From assembly GCA_030141605.1 (NCBI GenBank), contig JAQGDQ010000017.1:502001-562000 (forward strand): 60,000 nucleotides of DNA, in the 5' to 3' direction. The DNA is from Tubiluchus corallicola (lineage: Eukaryota; Priapulida; Priapulimorpha; Priapulimorphida; Tubiluchidae). The notes beneath the pieces are model-generated. The model made no database searches. It worked only from the letters and a program-made list of their open reading frames with translations, and was not told the DNA's origin. The translations under genes were made by a program, and so were the position numbers. Each line of letters begins with the position of its first letter. Positions within the stretch are counted from its first letter, which is position 1. This document shows positions 1 to 14,328 of the stretch, in pieces.

Positions 1-43
<43 letters not shown>

Positions 44-44
44 T
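1..44. repeat. (AT)n(AG)n compound microsatellite
   Basis: Eight AT dinucleotides run into about fourteen AG dinucleotides at the window edge, so the tract may extend outside. Confidence 0.97.
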
Positions 45-358
45 AATCGAATCGTAAATGAAAATATGTCACTAAACAATCTTTACTATAAAGAGGTCTG
101 TGGAAAGTGAAGATGTTGTCGTTCTTCTTCGTCTAATATATTTTTGGTCTATCGTGAAATCATATAAAACTTTTGCTTGTTGAATGAATGTAACTGTAGT
201 ATAATATATATGCCAATAATAAATTGTATCAATTATAATAATACTGCCAGCAGAATTCCATCGACTGCCAAGTCAGATTTGCAATATTGAATCACATTTT
301 TATTTTTAAGCTAAACGTATTATAGTTTACTGAAGACCAGCTTTTACACTACGTAGTC

Positions 359-768
359 CAGGGGCGGATACATGTTTTAGAACAACGGTGGGCCCGACAG
401 AAAAGCAGTTAGGGGGTCTGGGGGAGCGGTGTAAGCTCGCAAGCGAGGTACACCCAGACAACAATACATTTTACTGCCTTCCAGAAGCCATTTCCTCAAG
501 GAAGCTCACTAATTTAGAACAGGTATCACCTCACCTTTGACTCAAAATTACCAATATATTCATATACACTAATCAGCAAACATGATGCATATAACTTTCA
601 TCTGCTTTCTAATGATATATGATTTTTATAGATATAAGGCACCTTTAGGATTTAGCAAATCGTTGTAATGCTTATAGTTCAGAGAAAATATTAATTTGGT
701 GTGTTGTAACTGTTATTGTGAAAGGAAGGGCCCAGGTCTCTTGGCCCCACCCCCTAAATCCGCCAATG
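359..768. mobile_element. degraded hAT-like non-autonomous element
   Basis: Imperfect ends: CAGGGGCGGAT at 359-369 and, inverted at 758-768, CATTGGCGGAT (9 of 11 match). CAGGGGCGGAT-type ends with GGGC-rich subterminal DNA are familiar from hAT-derived repeats. Inside the left end lies a small inverted pair (gtctggggg and cacccagac). No transposase and no clear 8-bp target duplication is seen, so the class is tentative. Confidence 0.4.
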
Positions 769-2769
769 CGTACATGTATTTCCTATCTTTTTTGTATACA
801 CAGGTACACAATGCTTTCTACGAATGTACAGAAAAAAGAAAGAACACAATGTATACAATGTAAAAACTGTTCTTCAATTTTCTACACATGTATTATAACA
901 TAAAAATGAAAAAGTGATGCAATGTTACACAATACGTAACAAATTCCTCGACCCAAAAGGATAATACAAAATTGAAGTAATTTTCCTCTCTGTTATGAGC
1001 AATCTATTCAACTCAATGCACCTTTCACCTGAGATTTTGTCATTTCTCATTGCAATTATGCCTACCTAATACAGGTAATGTTTACATAAACCTTCAAAAA
1101 CATGCAGCAAATTACAGGTGTATTGTGAACCGGTGGGTCACACGGGGAAGAGGGTTTGGCATGGGGCAGAATGGTGTTTGAATGGCGGCGTTGTGTGTTG
1201 ATACAGCTACAAGTTTCTCTCTAATTTGTGGTTTGGATTGGTAGCTTAGATTACCTCTTCTCACGCAATGTTTTTACTTATGTGAGAGGTTAGTAGGAGC
1301 AGAGGGCAGCTTGGTAAGAACTGTTACTTGCTTATCTCAGTGGCGTCCTACTGGTCATAACAATGTTACAGTAGAGATCAAGAATTAAGAAAAAACTTAG
1401 CGCCCACAGTGTTCGTTAGTTTAAATAAGTTATTAAAGGTTAAGCTTAAAATGGCAATAACATTTCAATTTAACGATTTTACAATAATTATTTCATTAAA
1501 ATTATACTAAATTTTGAATGCAATCATTCCTTTCTACAGTAAGTAATTAGAGCGTCGACAATAATTTTTCTGTTGCACTTTACGTAAATTCATTCAAGTC
1601 GGATAAATTTATCACATATTTATCAACGATAAAGTAAGTTCCGGAACGTTGATCTACGTGTATCAAACAATTTCGTATAAATAATGTGTCATATTCGCTT
1701 AATTTCTTTTATCAACAACAACTCTAAGCGTGAAATTACTGAAAACATCTTGAATCTAGTGTCAACTAACCACTTTGACAAAGGCATTCATCACTATGAT
1801 TGCACAGATGAATACAATGTCTAGTAGGTTCTCCCTTAATCTTCATATATGATTGTTAGTCTACACGCACAAAGCAGCAAAGTCGTCTCTTGTAAGCAAA
1901 GAGGTCCTTCAGAATTCGAGTGCCATCAAAGGAATAAGTCACACTGACACAGTGAATAACTTCTCAGACAATAGTAAGGGCTGGAACAATGACGGATTTC
2001 TGTTAGAAATTGTTTAATAGACAAGAATTATGAATAAGTCCACGTTAGGCACTTGCTGTTGGAGACAAGTACTTTAGTAAAACAGGATCGTCTAAAAAAT
2101 TATTAAAAACTTGGCGTGACCGTTGCTTTATAGTTGCCGTACTTATAAATAAAATTTTGGAAAATATAGCAAGAAACAAAAGCTTTTGTCCAATCAAGCA
2201 AACAGGAAAAATTCAAATGTAACTTAATTTCTGTTCACGTTAACAAATTATTTATCTGTCTGTCTGTCACATGGTTCTGTAAGTATGTAATAAAGCGGGA
2301 TGATTCATATATTGACACAAGCCATTGAAGACAAGTAAAGGAATAGGACTTATTACCCACAGCAAACACAGCCGTACGTTCAGATGACCCATAGAAAACA
2401 GAACAACCGATTGTGAAGCCAGAATTCAAATATTTCGTAGCACACAGGTTTGTTTTCTGCAAAATAATGACGTACAATTTTTCTTAGCAAACTATGTCTA
2501 CGCAGTTTAATTAGTTTATAATTCAAAAACATTTTGTATGAGCCTGAGACACCCCTCCCCCACCCACACACATTTTCTTCACAAGCAGTGCATGTAATTT
2601 TCTAAGTTGTGCCACAAGTGGTTTCATTTTAAGGTCTAATAATGTCAGCAAGCTTCAAATAAACTCGTTCCGCTGAACGAAAATGGCCACGTTTCCAAAA
2701 CATCATAAATCCAATGAAACAAAGTTCCGCCACGATGAAAATATTTCATATTATTAAGAGGAAACGTCT

Positions 2770-2771
<2 letters not shown>

Positions 2772-2801
<30 letters not shown>
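2772..2801. repeat. (GACA)n microsatellite
   Basis: About seven uninterrupted GACA units. Confidence 0.97.
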
Positions 2802-2803
<2 letters not shown>

Positions 2804-5800
2804 TCATACGCTTGCGTTTATTAATGCATTCCAGAAATTAAGATACATGTACACGTATATGCATTTTTCCTACGCTCTCAGTGACTGCTTCTCATTGACG
2901 TTTTTTATCCTGGTTCTCATAGTTCAGAAATTAATAAAGAGAATGACAACGGAAACAATCAAGAATTAGAATTAGAAACACGCAGAGTCAGTGTTGTTAG
3001 TGCAAAAAACTGAGTCACAAAATCAGTAACCCAGACCCAATGTGACCCACCACTATTATAGTGAAAAACATCTAGATAAAGCTAATTTGTATTGACCCGA
3101 TAATAAATCTGCAAGGCAGTACTATTTCAAAAATTTGCACCTAACCCAAAGAAACACTAAAATTAATTTACTCGGTACAAAAAAAGACTAATATGATATG
3201 GTTTTGGAAGAGAATGTCCTTCAAGCTAGGTCATTCTTCAAGTCTTCAATGTCTTGCCTTCTCTGTGTTTGGCAGTGTGCTGATTTTGAACTGGGAAACA
3301 TTTCAAACATTTAGAAAACAACCCGCAAAACACAAACCAGACATGCTGGTGTTAAGCTAACATTTGTGTTTTTTGCACGGAAGGACCTTGTTCCGCGCTT
3401 AGTTCAAAATAAAACGCATCGAAATGAATTTGCAGAGAATTCTGACACGGTGTGACGCACTTAATACTTCCACTTCAAGAAACAAGAATGATGAACCAAA
3501 TGAAATGCAAAAAATGATAAATAAAGTTATAATATAATATAGTATGATATAATATTAAACTGTGTTCAGACGTTCCGCGCATGCTATAAATTGCAATATT
3601 AATCAAAATAAGTATGTAAGTCTCACACATTTAACTGTACACTAAAATTTGAATCGAGAAATTGCTATGTTTCATGTAGAATTATGGATTAGAAGCATAT
3701 TTTATCAACATGGTCTTTTGTAAAGTATAGTATTACGCAGTATAGGTCTATTCAAATTCAATACTTGCACGAATGATGAGGGATAATCAGTCATTGTTTG
3801 ACAATCCCTTCCCAAACATGGCTGTATGTGCATTTGTAGTTTAATCGCGTGTGGTTGCCTGAACATATCTATTCCATTAGCTATGTAGCTCAGTGGTGTC
3901 TTACTCACAAAGCAGGCAGTGCTCTAGAGCATGTGTCCTACGCTATTGCTATCACACGTTTATGTACAGTGCATGGCTTCCTTTCTTCATGACGACTTCA
4001 ATGGTTTTATTCAGTGGCTAAATGCAAATAAACGTATATCTAGAACCACAAGCTAATAAGAACTTCCGACTACTATTTCTACGCACAGCATCGGCTAATT
4101 ATATACGGTTTTACAGATAGTAACTGACTAAGTATTTTTGTTTTAAATTAACCCTACTGACCGTGGGAACTATCTATCGCCTTAGCTTTTGTCAGTGTAT
4201 ATGTAATTTTTGCAATTCTGTAAACTGTCTATCGATATGAATCTGTGGTGAAATAAAATCTGATTTACTTACTAAATAAATAATTACGTTAAAAAGCATT
4301 GTCAAATCTTTAAACATGCACACACCCATTAATGAGACAAATGATTTTATACAGGCTGTAGTTTTCCTTTCAGTTGTATTACCATCATCCAATCCGAACT
4401 TTCTTTTCACAAATTGCCATGACTCAGCCACAGGGCTCTCAAGTCTGAACTCATTACGTAACCGATCTCTCTAGTAATATTAAATCGATTGTGTGTGTGT
4501 TACTGTGTACAATGTACATGGCTTGTGTTCTGGTTCGTGTTGGTAGTCAGACGTTTTACGCTTCGGTCTGACAATATCGTAAAATGATTGTAAAGCTGCA
4601 ACTGCAAATACATTCGTATGGTCGCAAATGTAATTGCGCTGAAACTGAAAATACTGGTAATGGACGTTGCACATGGACAAAACGACAGAGGATGAAACGG
4701 CCATACGGCCAGCGAACATAAAGCCCCGCAAGTGAACTGATGAACCAAATGCCACCGTGTAAAATGAGATGGTGGCCCAAGAAAGATAGCACATGTACTA
4801 ATTTTAATCCCATATAAAGGTAATATATATATACATATATACATAACCTCTATGTAGTAATGATGCCTCCATTGTTTTTGCATACCTTTAAATAATGAGA
4901 AAGGGGCCTCTTAAGTCGTATAATAGACGTAGGCTTACATGATGAGTAATTCTTTCAATTAATTTCGTTCACCGTAATTTTTCGTTCACCCAAGTGTAAA
5001 TCAAACAGCGAATCCATTTATTTTAAACTGACACGTATACATCTGCATCTTGTACATTTTTAATTTTGCTGTATTTCTCATAGGGAAATTAAATAGATTC
5101 GTGTTGTACTTTTTCTGGTTGCTCCTCGGTGAAACTAGTTCTTAATTCACAATCATCATGCACAGTGCTAATAAAACAAATCAATCTTGTAACGATTTGA
5201 ACGTCCAATCTGCGTACAATCAACATGAATTAATACCCTAAACGATAGTGAAAAGCTCTGCTCTTAGGAGCCAATTATCAGGAACCTGCTGACGTGACTC
5301 ACACTGAGCCCTCCTTGTAATTCTCTTTTATATCTCATGCACATCTCAATACGTGCAAACATGAACTGATAAAGACGAGCCAATTCTCTCTCTCTATCTC
5401 TCTGTGTGCGTGTAATTGTGTATGGCTTCATTAGAAATTCAATGTGAGTAGCACGGCTCTCCCTTCGCGATCCAGGGGATTCATACATACGAATCAGGTG
5501 CGATGAGTCACGTTGTCCTTTCTTCCCTTCCAGGGAAACTTGGCTTCTCTTGTCTTTTTACCAGTCCTTGACATGCAGCATTTGAACACCTCTTGGCTGA
5601 AATACAATGCCGCGGAACAGGCAGTGCAATTCTTACAGTCTTTTTGTTTCTTTTAGCAATAGTTCGTTTTTTACTAGTTTTATGTGCAGCAAGGATTCCG
5701 TTGTCCATTCTTGGATAGTTGTAAAAGAGCTTGTACGCATAATTTAAAATGCGCTGGTCTAGTAAGTACTCGTCTAAACTCATAAAATTAGGTGGTTCAA

Positions 5801-5839
5801 TGCCAAATTAACGAACCTTTTTGGTTGAGGTATTCCACG

Positions 5840-6000
5840 TCTAAGACCAGACTGTTTAGTCTACAGGTAACGCGTCCGCTTTCCGTCTGGGAGGTCATGA
5901 GTTCGATACGACGGCCGGTAATACTAAACACCTTAAAAATGGTACATTACTGCTGTTCTGGCTGGCGCGCGGTATTTAGATAAGAAAGTGGGATAATAAT
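5840..6000 (+). mobile_element. tRNA-derived SINE with a Meta-like central domain
   Basis: The head has an A-box-like tagtctacagg at 5857-5867 and a B-box gttcgatac at 5901-5909, 34 bp apart as in a tRNA. The text between reads like an anticodon arm. The acceptor stem is degraded (acggcc survives at the 3' side only), so it is not a working tRNA. The body includes ccttaaaaatgg and ctggcgcgcggtattt. From memory this resembles the conserved centre of MetaSINE-type elements of marine invertebrates. That assignment needs an alignment; the tRNA origin is firmer. The 3' boundary is approximate. Confidence 0.55.
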
Positions 6001-8053
6001 AGTCTCTATTTTGTAGTTTAGAACTGTTGTTTACAATCGGCAAAAAGTTTTTGAACTTACGTTAATTGTTTATCCAAAAGCCGACTTTAATTAAAGATTA
6101 TTATTGTTATTATTAATTTTGAATTACAAATAAAATCCTTCGAACAATTTTTCTCCATTTCTCCATAACTCTCGCCTATATTATCGTCTGCAGTCGCAGC
6201 TTTTGTATCACTGTTGACTCGGCTATGATTAATGCCTTTAGATTTGCACGCTGGGGACAGATTTCTATCAGTTTCTACAAAAGCGCGCAGACTTCTTTCT
6301 TAATTACATCATTTTCATGGTGAAAAGGCGAGTATGATTGATTGCCCGATTGTCAGTCATGTGTTTAATACAAGCTTTAGTTAAGTCAGATAAGTTTTTA
6401 CTCTGCCAATACAGAAACGATTACAAGCTACAACAATCTTTGGCTTCACACACGCATTGTCTGACAACACAGCATTACAGCAATACGATGGTAGAAAAGT
6501 TTTTACAAAGTTACTATATGAAAACATAAAATGGAGTGGGTATGAGTAATTACTCTGTGTGCTTAGTAACCGACTTGTGCAACAGTTATTCTGGCCGGTG
6601 AATGGATGAGCGAGTACCAGTTCATTACTCGTCTTGGGTGCTTTCATGGGCCATACGTTAGCTCTTTGAGGAAGGACGTACACAGATACAAAGGTAGCTG
6701 AATCACCCATAACAATCGTCCATTGTTTCACCTTCTAAACGAGTTCTTGTCCTGTCACAACTACTTCTATTGTTTAAGAGTTGAACTCTATAAAAATTAT
6801 TACAACCGATATATTTCATAGTTTGGTATTCGTTAGTCAATGAAGAGAGTCCTAAACCGGCCATACAGAGTGAAACACACTTTACAGACAGCTGATCAGT
6901 GTGAGGTGGTATTAAGCATGCAGGCAAGGACAATCAAATATTTCAGCTTCACTGCACCCAATCCCCTTATGGTGGTTTGATTAGCGAACTGAGGGATTCA
7001 CAGACGCAAGAGGCTCCAGAAATGACTGCAGAATGTTACAATGTCTTGAAACTCTTGGATGGCTTAATGATTGAATGATGAAACAATCTACTGACTTCCT
7101 TCCCAGTTCCAGCACACAATGCACTGTATCGGAACAAGTGTATATAAGCAAGTACAGCATTAAGCAAAATGTGACCTCAGGAGGTGTAAGTTTGCTTCCA
7201 TCTAACCCCAGGCCGGGTACGAAATTCGCTTAAGCACCTGCAGACGCCTTGGGAGACGAGCATTTATTTATTTTTTTAAAGCCCTTGTTGCCTCTTAGAT
7301 ATGATGGGGCACACCCGTATGTTAATCATCGTGTTTTATCCAACAAGTTGATGAATTTCTTTTTTAATGAATGACACCATTCCCTAGTAAGCTATAAGGC
7401 TTAAGCTACACATTTTACATGATTCCCAGACTGATGCTTATATGGATCTGGACGCAGAACACCTGCAGACATTTTCCGGACGGGTTGTGACATTTTGACC
7501 TTAAACCAACACTTAACGAATAACAAGACCAGGTCGACAACCAACTAAGAATCAACTGCTAGTAAAAATCAAGTTCCAGAGATTGTGATTAATGGCCTCG
7601 GGACCTGAAACAGGAAAAAACTCATAGATCAAAAGGGGCAGTTTGGTAACAGATGCCCGAAAGTTCACTAGAATTTCAATTGATGTAAATCTTAACAGTA
7701 GTATGTGATACACTGAGTAAGAAATATATTTAATATCAGACACGCTATAGTTACATAGCCTAAGGATAGCTTCGTCGACATTCATTCAATAACATGATAA
7801 GTTTTGACATCTGCTAATGATAGCTGAACTAATTGCATGATGCATTTGCAAACAAGGAGGGCTTTCCATGTTAGGAGGGACTCCCTTTGGGAAATACTAT
7901 TATGCCCTATAAGTAGCTGCCCAAGAATCCAATCAACATTAAATCAATTGCTAACTTGTTCCAGGCAGGCAGTGATTGGTAATGGCAATGATGCTCTTTT
8001 GTTGATGGGAATCCTTGGCAAGGTACTGAAATTCAAGTCATTGACTCAAATGA

Positions 8054-8093
8054 ACGACGACGACGACGATGGCGATGATGATGATGATGACAA
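8054..8093. repeat. imperfect (GAC/GAT)n trinucleotide repeat
   Basis: A run of acg then gat triplets. It encodes a poly-Asp stretch in one frame, but no surrounding gene supports translation. Confidence 0.9.
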
Positions 8094-11000
8094 TGATAGT
8101 GACCCGATGACGAAGAATATCTTTATCATGTTGTTCTTGCTATTGTTCTAGCACTGATGGCAATGTCCTTAAACTGACAATGTCAACAGCGACCAATCGT
8201 CCTCACCAAGTTACCTTTGTGGTTGATGAGCGACTTCTTAACTGATGACGGAGGAGAAGCAGATGACGTTAACCATAATGATAATGCTGATAAACACACA
8301 AAAACGATGTTTATGAAATAGAACTCTTAACTAAAAAACTGTAAAGTTGATCATCTAATACTTCAAATATAACTTCCACCCAAAAAACTGTTTGTAGATC
8401 TTCCTGTAACGTGATTAAAATAGCGAGTTGGAACTGCAATTTTCGATAGACAAGTACGCCTATTTTATAAAAGACTTCGGAGCTTAATCCATGCCTCTAA
8501 GCTTTCAATTAACGACTAATTGAAAGGATAATCAAGCTTGCTTGAATAACATCCTCAAAACATGATTAGGTAGGTAAAAGACTTAATACAAGTAACGATG
8601 TATTCATGATGAGCACATAGAACTGATGTAGATAATGCAGAGGTCTAGCAGGCCTGCAGACCTAAGACGACGGATGCCCCTACGGGGTTAACAAGGCAAA
8701 GAAAGACCAGAAGACGCGACACATCCAACTGAACCAACCCGTCATCAAAGTGAGAAATCCTTGGAACGCAGCGGCTCATATACACTCTCTTCAAAACTAA
8801 TACGAGTGTTTATTTTTGCAAAATAAACAACGTTTTTCATAGAGGTCCTGCAGCTGATTGGGCTCAGATGTTGGCAAATGCAAGGCCTCAGACGCTATTC
8901 TTGTAACGTCTTAAGATGCCGAGACGCGTGCTATGGATCCCAGCCGATTTTCACTTTTTTCTGACGTTTGGGTTTATTTAAATTATTTACTTCTATCTGA
9001 CGGTTTTAAGACGGAAATGGCGCTGAATCGACGCCAGCGGTTTTCTAAAGCACGAATATTCTCGTGATATTTATTTACACTACCACATACCACTAATACT
9101 ATGAGTACATATTGTTTACTACATGTATTAATATTTACATTCTGAGATCGTAGTACGCTTTATTTGTCTGCTGCACACGCACAATTATTATATTAAATTA
9201 TGGCGAAGAATGAAGAATGAACTTAGAAAATCGGGTAAAGGTTTGTGGTATGTCCTTTTCACACAGTGAAAACTGATATAAATTTTAATGACTTGCGTAC
9301 CTTCCATAACTTTTAAAATTTCAGTGCTGGTTTTACTATCCTTAAATATTAATGTTCGAGATGTGGTATTTGTTTAGTAAAAACTAGCTTTCATTGCAAA
9401 CAATACAAGGACTTCCAGTCTATAATAGACTGCACATATTCAACAAACATAGAATTTATTCACACATTCTTACTAACAATTGGTATCTTAGGAAGCATAC
9501 TATAGTAAATTTAATAATTTTTTGCGTAAAATATGTTAAACAGATACTAGAAAACTACTGATAGTAAACCATATTTAGCGTGATGCAACGCGTAGAAATA
9601 AAATACATTGACTGCAAAGGTTTAAAAGGTACCATTATCTTCAGAAAATTTCAAAGTTTAGTGCTTTTATATGACCTGTGTGTCAACAAAAATATTCACA
9701 TTTCACCTATACATGGATCTGTTTTAAATTGCTATGTTGTGGGCTATGGAAATGAGGGATACTTGTCTTTCCAAAATCAAGCTGGCACTTGAGCCGCAAA
9801 ATACTGCACTAGACGCGAGAGAGAGTGACCACTTGCTGCAGGAATGTTGTTTACACAAGCCGCTAGTAAACAATAAACAACGTGCATGGAGGCTGCATTG
9901 CCCTGGTCACATGTCAGCGTCACTCAAGAAGCCCAGGCAATCAACATATTTATGGGAAGATGCGGACAGGCTGTTGAAAGAGAAGCAGTTTGGAATGTCC
10001 AGAAATGAGGGGTGCCAGACAGTACTTTTTATACAATTCGCCGCTCAACCGGCAGGTCTACCGATAATATTAAACAGTTGTGACGGAACTGGAATCTAGC
10101 TTAACAGCAAACTTAATCCTGTAAGATGAGACAGTGAGCTTGATAGCTATGAAGGCAACTTTCTCAGCAGTTACCTATCGTTATTATGACCAAGTTAGGA
10201 GCTGTTAAACTATCGCAGCCAAGCAGGCACCATGGTCAAGTGACCACTTAGGCTATTTTCCACGTTCTATTCCGGCTTGTTTTATGCCGGAAAGATGACA
10301 AACGACTCGAGAAACTACGCGAGAATGCCATGCGGTTCGACGCCGTAACTTTTTTGTTAAAATCCATGTTAATACCACGAAGGTAAAGATCACTAAGTTT
10401 GCTACATCATACGACCCAAAAAAGATACATTCGCGTAAGCCATTGAAATGAGCTATTCTTCTGCAGCAAAAGCCTTCAGCGACTTAAATGCCACTGCTAC
10501 TTCCAGTAGGGTGGCGACCGTAACCAAAGACATAAGATAAATCAACCTGATATCAAATGTATCTTTCTTGTTTTTGGAAGACATTTAGGCTGACTTAAAC
10601 CGCCCTGTTTAGCAGTCAAACTGAGAAAGTTCTCTCATAGATGATAGGTGTGAATGTTATGGATACAGTTTTCTTTTGCGCCTTAAACAAACAGGAAAGT
10701 GAAAATAAAACTGTGTAGCTCAGAATCGTCTAGCAGATCTAGCCCACCCTGACGTTAAAGTCAGTAAACAGATCACAAGGTCTCAACAGTAACCAGCTGA
10801 ATAAGCTGATTCTGCTGAAAGCAATTGTTTAACTAATTTAAAAAATTATGTAGCTTTAAGTGAGATTGTTGTTAGTGTTTTAGTTTATTTTAGCACACTA
10901 ATCATCTTTAACCTCAAACATCCGATTAAATTAATATGTTTCTAATTGTAGTCCACCTAATTAGCTCAAAAAATTGCAATTAAAATAATATTTAAATATT

Positions 11001-12789
11001 AATATTAGAAAAAATAAAAATCTTTTTTTGCTGCTTGGGCTGTCAAAAAAAGTACAGGACGCTTGTTGTTACAGAAAATAACTAATGTGCTTGAAGAAAC
11101 TAAAAACACAAAACAATATTAGCAGTAAAACACCTCCTTGAGGAAAACCAAAGAACTAACATAATTATTACAGGTACATTGGCAGGAAAAATAACAATGC
11201 TCGCTTATTGAACCCCCCGATAAACACCGATCAAAAATGCATACAAACTATCTCAACCATCTACCATGGACTTCTAAAACTCGTTCAGAAGAACTGAGCT
11301 GTACGATGCACAATTCTTAACTCATCACATTCGTACTCTTTACTGATCAATACGGCTACAAATAGTCAGTCAGCAAACATTATTGGCTCTAGATGATGGT
11401 AATGACTGTTTTTACGCTACCATTAGGATTCCACGAGATTGTGTTCAATGCCAGTTTTAAGGCACGGGCACAAGCAACCGACAAACAAAGGAAATTACTG
11501 ATACAGACGCAACTAGCCGATAAAGTTATTTATTGTTTTAAAGGTCTACACTATTCAATATCGACGAAAAACTTCGCAATAACATTTCAGACACTTAGAA
11601 TACGCAAGGTGAATTGACAGTTTTTTATACCGCAATTGATATTGATTTTCATCGAAAATCGAAAATAAACTTCATTCGATTTAAATGTAAATAAGAAATA
11701 CTAAAATAACTCGTGATTTTTCTATCCACTTGCACCAAGAAAAACTTGGTGTTTAACCTAACGGAGACGCATTTTCTTACTTAATTATAACGTCTGCCAA
11801 TATCAGGGTATATCATAATAAAATCAATGGACTTAAATTAGGTCACGTGACTGAAAACCTAAGGCCTGAATACACAGCGAAGCACAGTAGCACACACGCC
11901 ACAGCCCACAAGCTTCACACTCATTAAATTTTAATTCAGTCGGGGTGAATTTTAATCGCCCTTATAAATATTAACATGTAGTAGGATGGATTTATTTGAC
12001 AAGCGTTGAACGTGGGCAGGCAAATTAAAATGCGCTTCAATTCATCACCCAGAAAATAAACTGAAAATAACTTGGGCCCTGAATTAAATCATTTTAGGAA
12101 CTTCGCCAGTGCACACTCCCCTGTTGAGCAACCGGCAAGTGCAGTGTTTGCGCCCGGGGAGCGTCGTTACACGATTTTTTCTAATCAAAATTGATATCGT
12201 CCCCTAAAGTAAAAAGTCCTACTCTTCTCACGAGTAAATTTCTTAATTTTTTTTGCAAATTGTTATGATTGCTAGAGTAAACTCATGGTCTCACTCCTTG
12301 CTAGTTGAGCAATCTCGCGAATCAAGTCACAAGACCGCTAGTCAGGCCAACTAATCCTGGCAAGTGTACGAAACTGGGTCATATATGCAATGACAGACAA
12401 AAACTGTATCTCTGAAGACATTCTGTTCAGTAGGATGAAGCTGTGTGCTTAATTACTACATGGGTACTGCTGCACAACAATATAATACAATACAACACTG
12501 GATAAAAAATTATGTATTCAATAACTGCAGCTCAAGTTCAAAAAAAGGAGGATAATTAAGAAAGAGTGGAGGATTGGAATATTGCGCTCACCAAACACAT
12601 AAAAATGCTAAAGTTAAACCGATTTGGGATTCGTATAACTCAATTAAATGAATTGCTCCACATGATACACATTGTCTCTCTTCGAAATTTTACCCTCACC
12701 TCACGCCTTTGTAATTCAGCTAGCTACTGTATGCATTTTTTATCAATCTATCATCAGCCATGCAGCTAATGCTAACTCTGTCTGAAACT

Positions 12790-13080
12790 GCCTTGCATTG
12801 TTGAGATAATGATTAATTACACGTTAAATTTTAATGGAATTATTAAACGCCCCTAGCAGAACAATCACGAAGCTTAGCAATTTAGCACACAATTGCAAAA
12901 AGCAATAAATCGCCGGCAAGTAGGGATATCTTCAAACGTGTGTGCAAATGGATTTTCTATTCAAATATCCCGCCTGATTTAGTGAATTTCATTTGGACGC
13001 AGGATCGTGCATGCACGCTGATTAATTTCAATGGCTTCCAGTTTAATGGAGCTGTATGGGGTGTATTTGTCATTTATTCC
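12790..13080. promoter_or_regulatory. TAAT-rich block, candidate conserved non-coding element
   Basis: Holds several homeodomain-type cores (tgattaattac, ttaaattttaatgg, gattaatttcaatgg) separated by mixed, non-repetitive sequence. A similar block is at 11925-12060. No reading frame explains it. TAAT is common at this base composition, so the evidence is weak. It lies in the long prickle intron. Confidence 0.22.
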
Positions 13081-13802
13081 GCTAGAGAAGCAGTTTAGAG
13101 GTCAATGGCTGTGTCGGAAGCTCACATAATGTGCTGCTTTTGATGTACCCTATTTAGGCCTACAGACGCCTAGGCCTATAAACACCATGTACTCAAGTCC
13201 ATCAGCATTACATATCTTATACTAAACAGCCTATACTGAATAAAAATTTCATGGAAAATTTCTACAGCCGCCAGCCTTCAAACATATATTCAGCTAGCAC
13301 TGTTAAAATTTTTATTTCAACCAGCATCATATAAACAATAATTTTCCATTTTGCCGAGGAAGTTTTTCAAAACCAAATTAGACGCAGTCACCAAAGGCAG
13401 TATGATGAGACACTTGTTTCATCAATTTTACCCGCCCCTGGGCAATCGGATGAATGTCAGTGACTTCAACATTCAAGTTTTTGCAACAATGATTGGTTTG
13501 TCTGCGTATTGGCGATGTTTAACTGAGTTGCTGTATTAAATAGCCAGCAGTACGAAGCGCTGCAATTCTGTTTATTGCTTTAGTTTTCAGTCGAGTATAA
13601 ACGGGCAACTGTCTTGGCTCATATCACAACAATCTTTTATAGAGTCTTCCGCCAATAAAACCTGAATCTTCTCCATAACGAAGACTGAAGTCAATAACAA
13701 CCAGACTGGAGGCAGATGATAAATGGGAAGGGGGTAGTACTTAGTTTAGCAAAAAGCTACTTGTTCAAGTAAGCACTTTTTATATGACAGTCTAATGCCT
13801 TG

Positions 13803-14328
13803 TTAAAGGAAAGGCCAAGCCTTCTAGGAAGTTAGGCTTATCTCAATGTTTGCGAAGAAGGTTAGGAGGATTTAGTAACAAAACTGCAATAAACGCCTTG
13901 CGTAATTAGTAGATCACATTAAAGTCGCGATCACTTCATGCTTGCGCGATCCCATTCTTCCAATGACGTCATTTGTCTTGAAGAAAAATAGCGGACTGTC
14001 AATCTTCACGAAAGCATAGAATAGATGGCTAATTATGTAATATTTTTGCGTGAACATTAGGTAAGCTGCAGAAGTTCGAATTTAGTTTAAACAGCGCACG
14101 CTCACGGAAAGCCACGACGCGCTTACGAAAAGTAACAGTCTCCTAGTTATGTCATGATTTTCAAGTGAATGGTGGCAACAACCACACCTGAAAATTGCTA
14201 TTCAGAGGTAGCATATTTTAGATTTAAACTTTATAGGCAGTTTCGTGCAAATTTGTTATATTTTTCTAAGTTTAAGTGATAATAGTAAAAGAAACCTAAT
14301 ATAGTGAGTGACTTGTTCTTTCCTTTAA
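13803..14328 (+). mobile_element. TTAA-bounded MITE, copy A
   Basis: A 526-bp element flanked by TTAA on both sides (13803-13806, 14325-14328). The ends begin AGGAAAGGCCAAG and, inverted, AGGAAAGAACAAGTCACTC. It aligns along its whole length with the reverse complement of copy B at 28074-28608. Shared blocks include ccttctaggaagttaggctt, ttaaagtcgcg, gacgtcatt and actgtcaatcttc. TTAA target use is typical of piggyBac-type transposases, but the ends lack the usual CCC start, so the superfamily is open. No coding capacity. Confidence 0.82.

Noticed and set aside
3880-3945. tRNA A-box-like tagctcagtggt
   Set aside because: No B-box at the right distance and no pairing stems.
9734-10099. 121-codon plus-strand open frame, overlapped by another at 9580-9792
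   Set aside because: No family resemblance, and two overlapping frames with equal claim.
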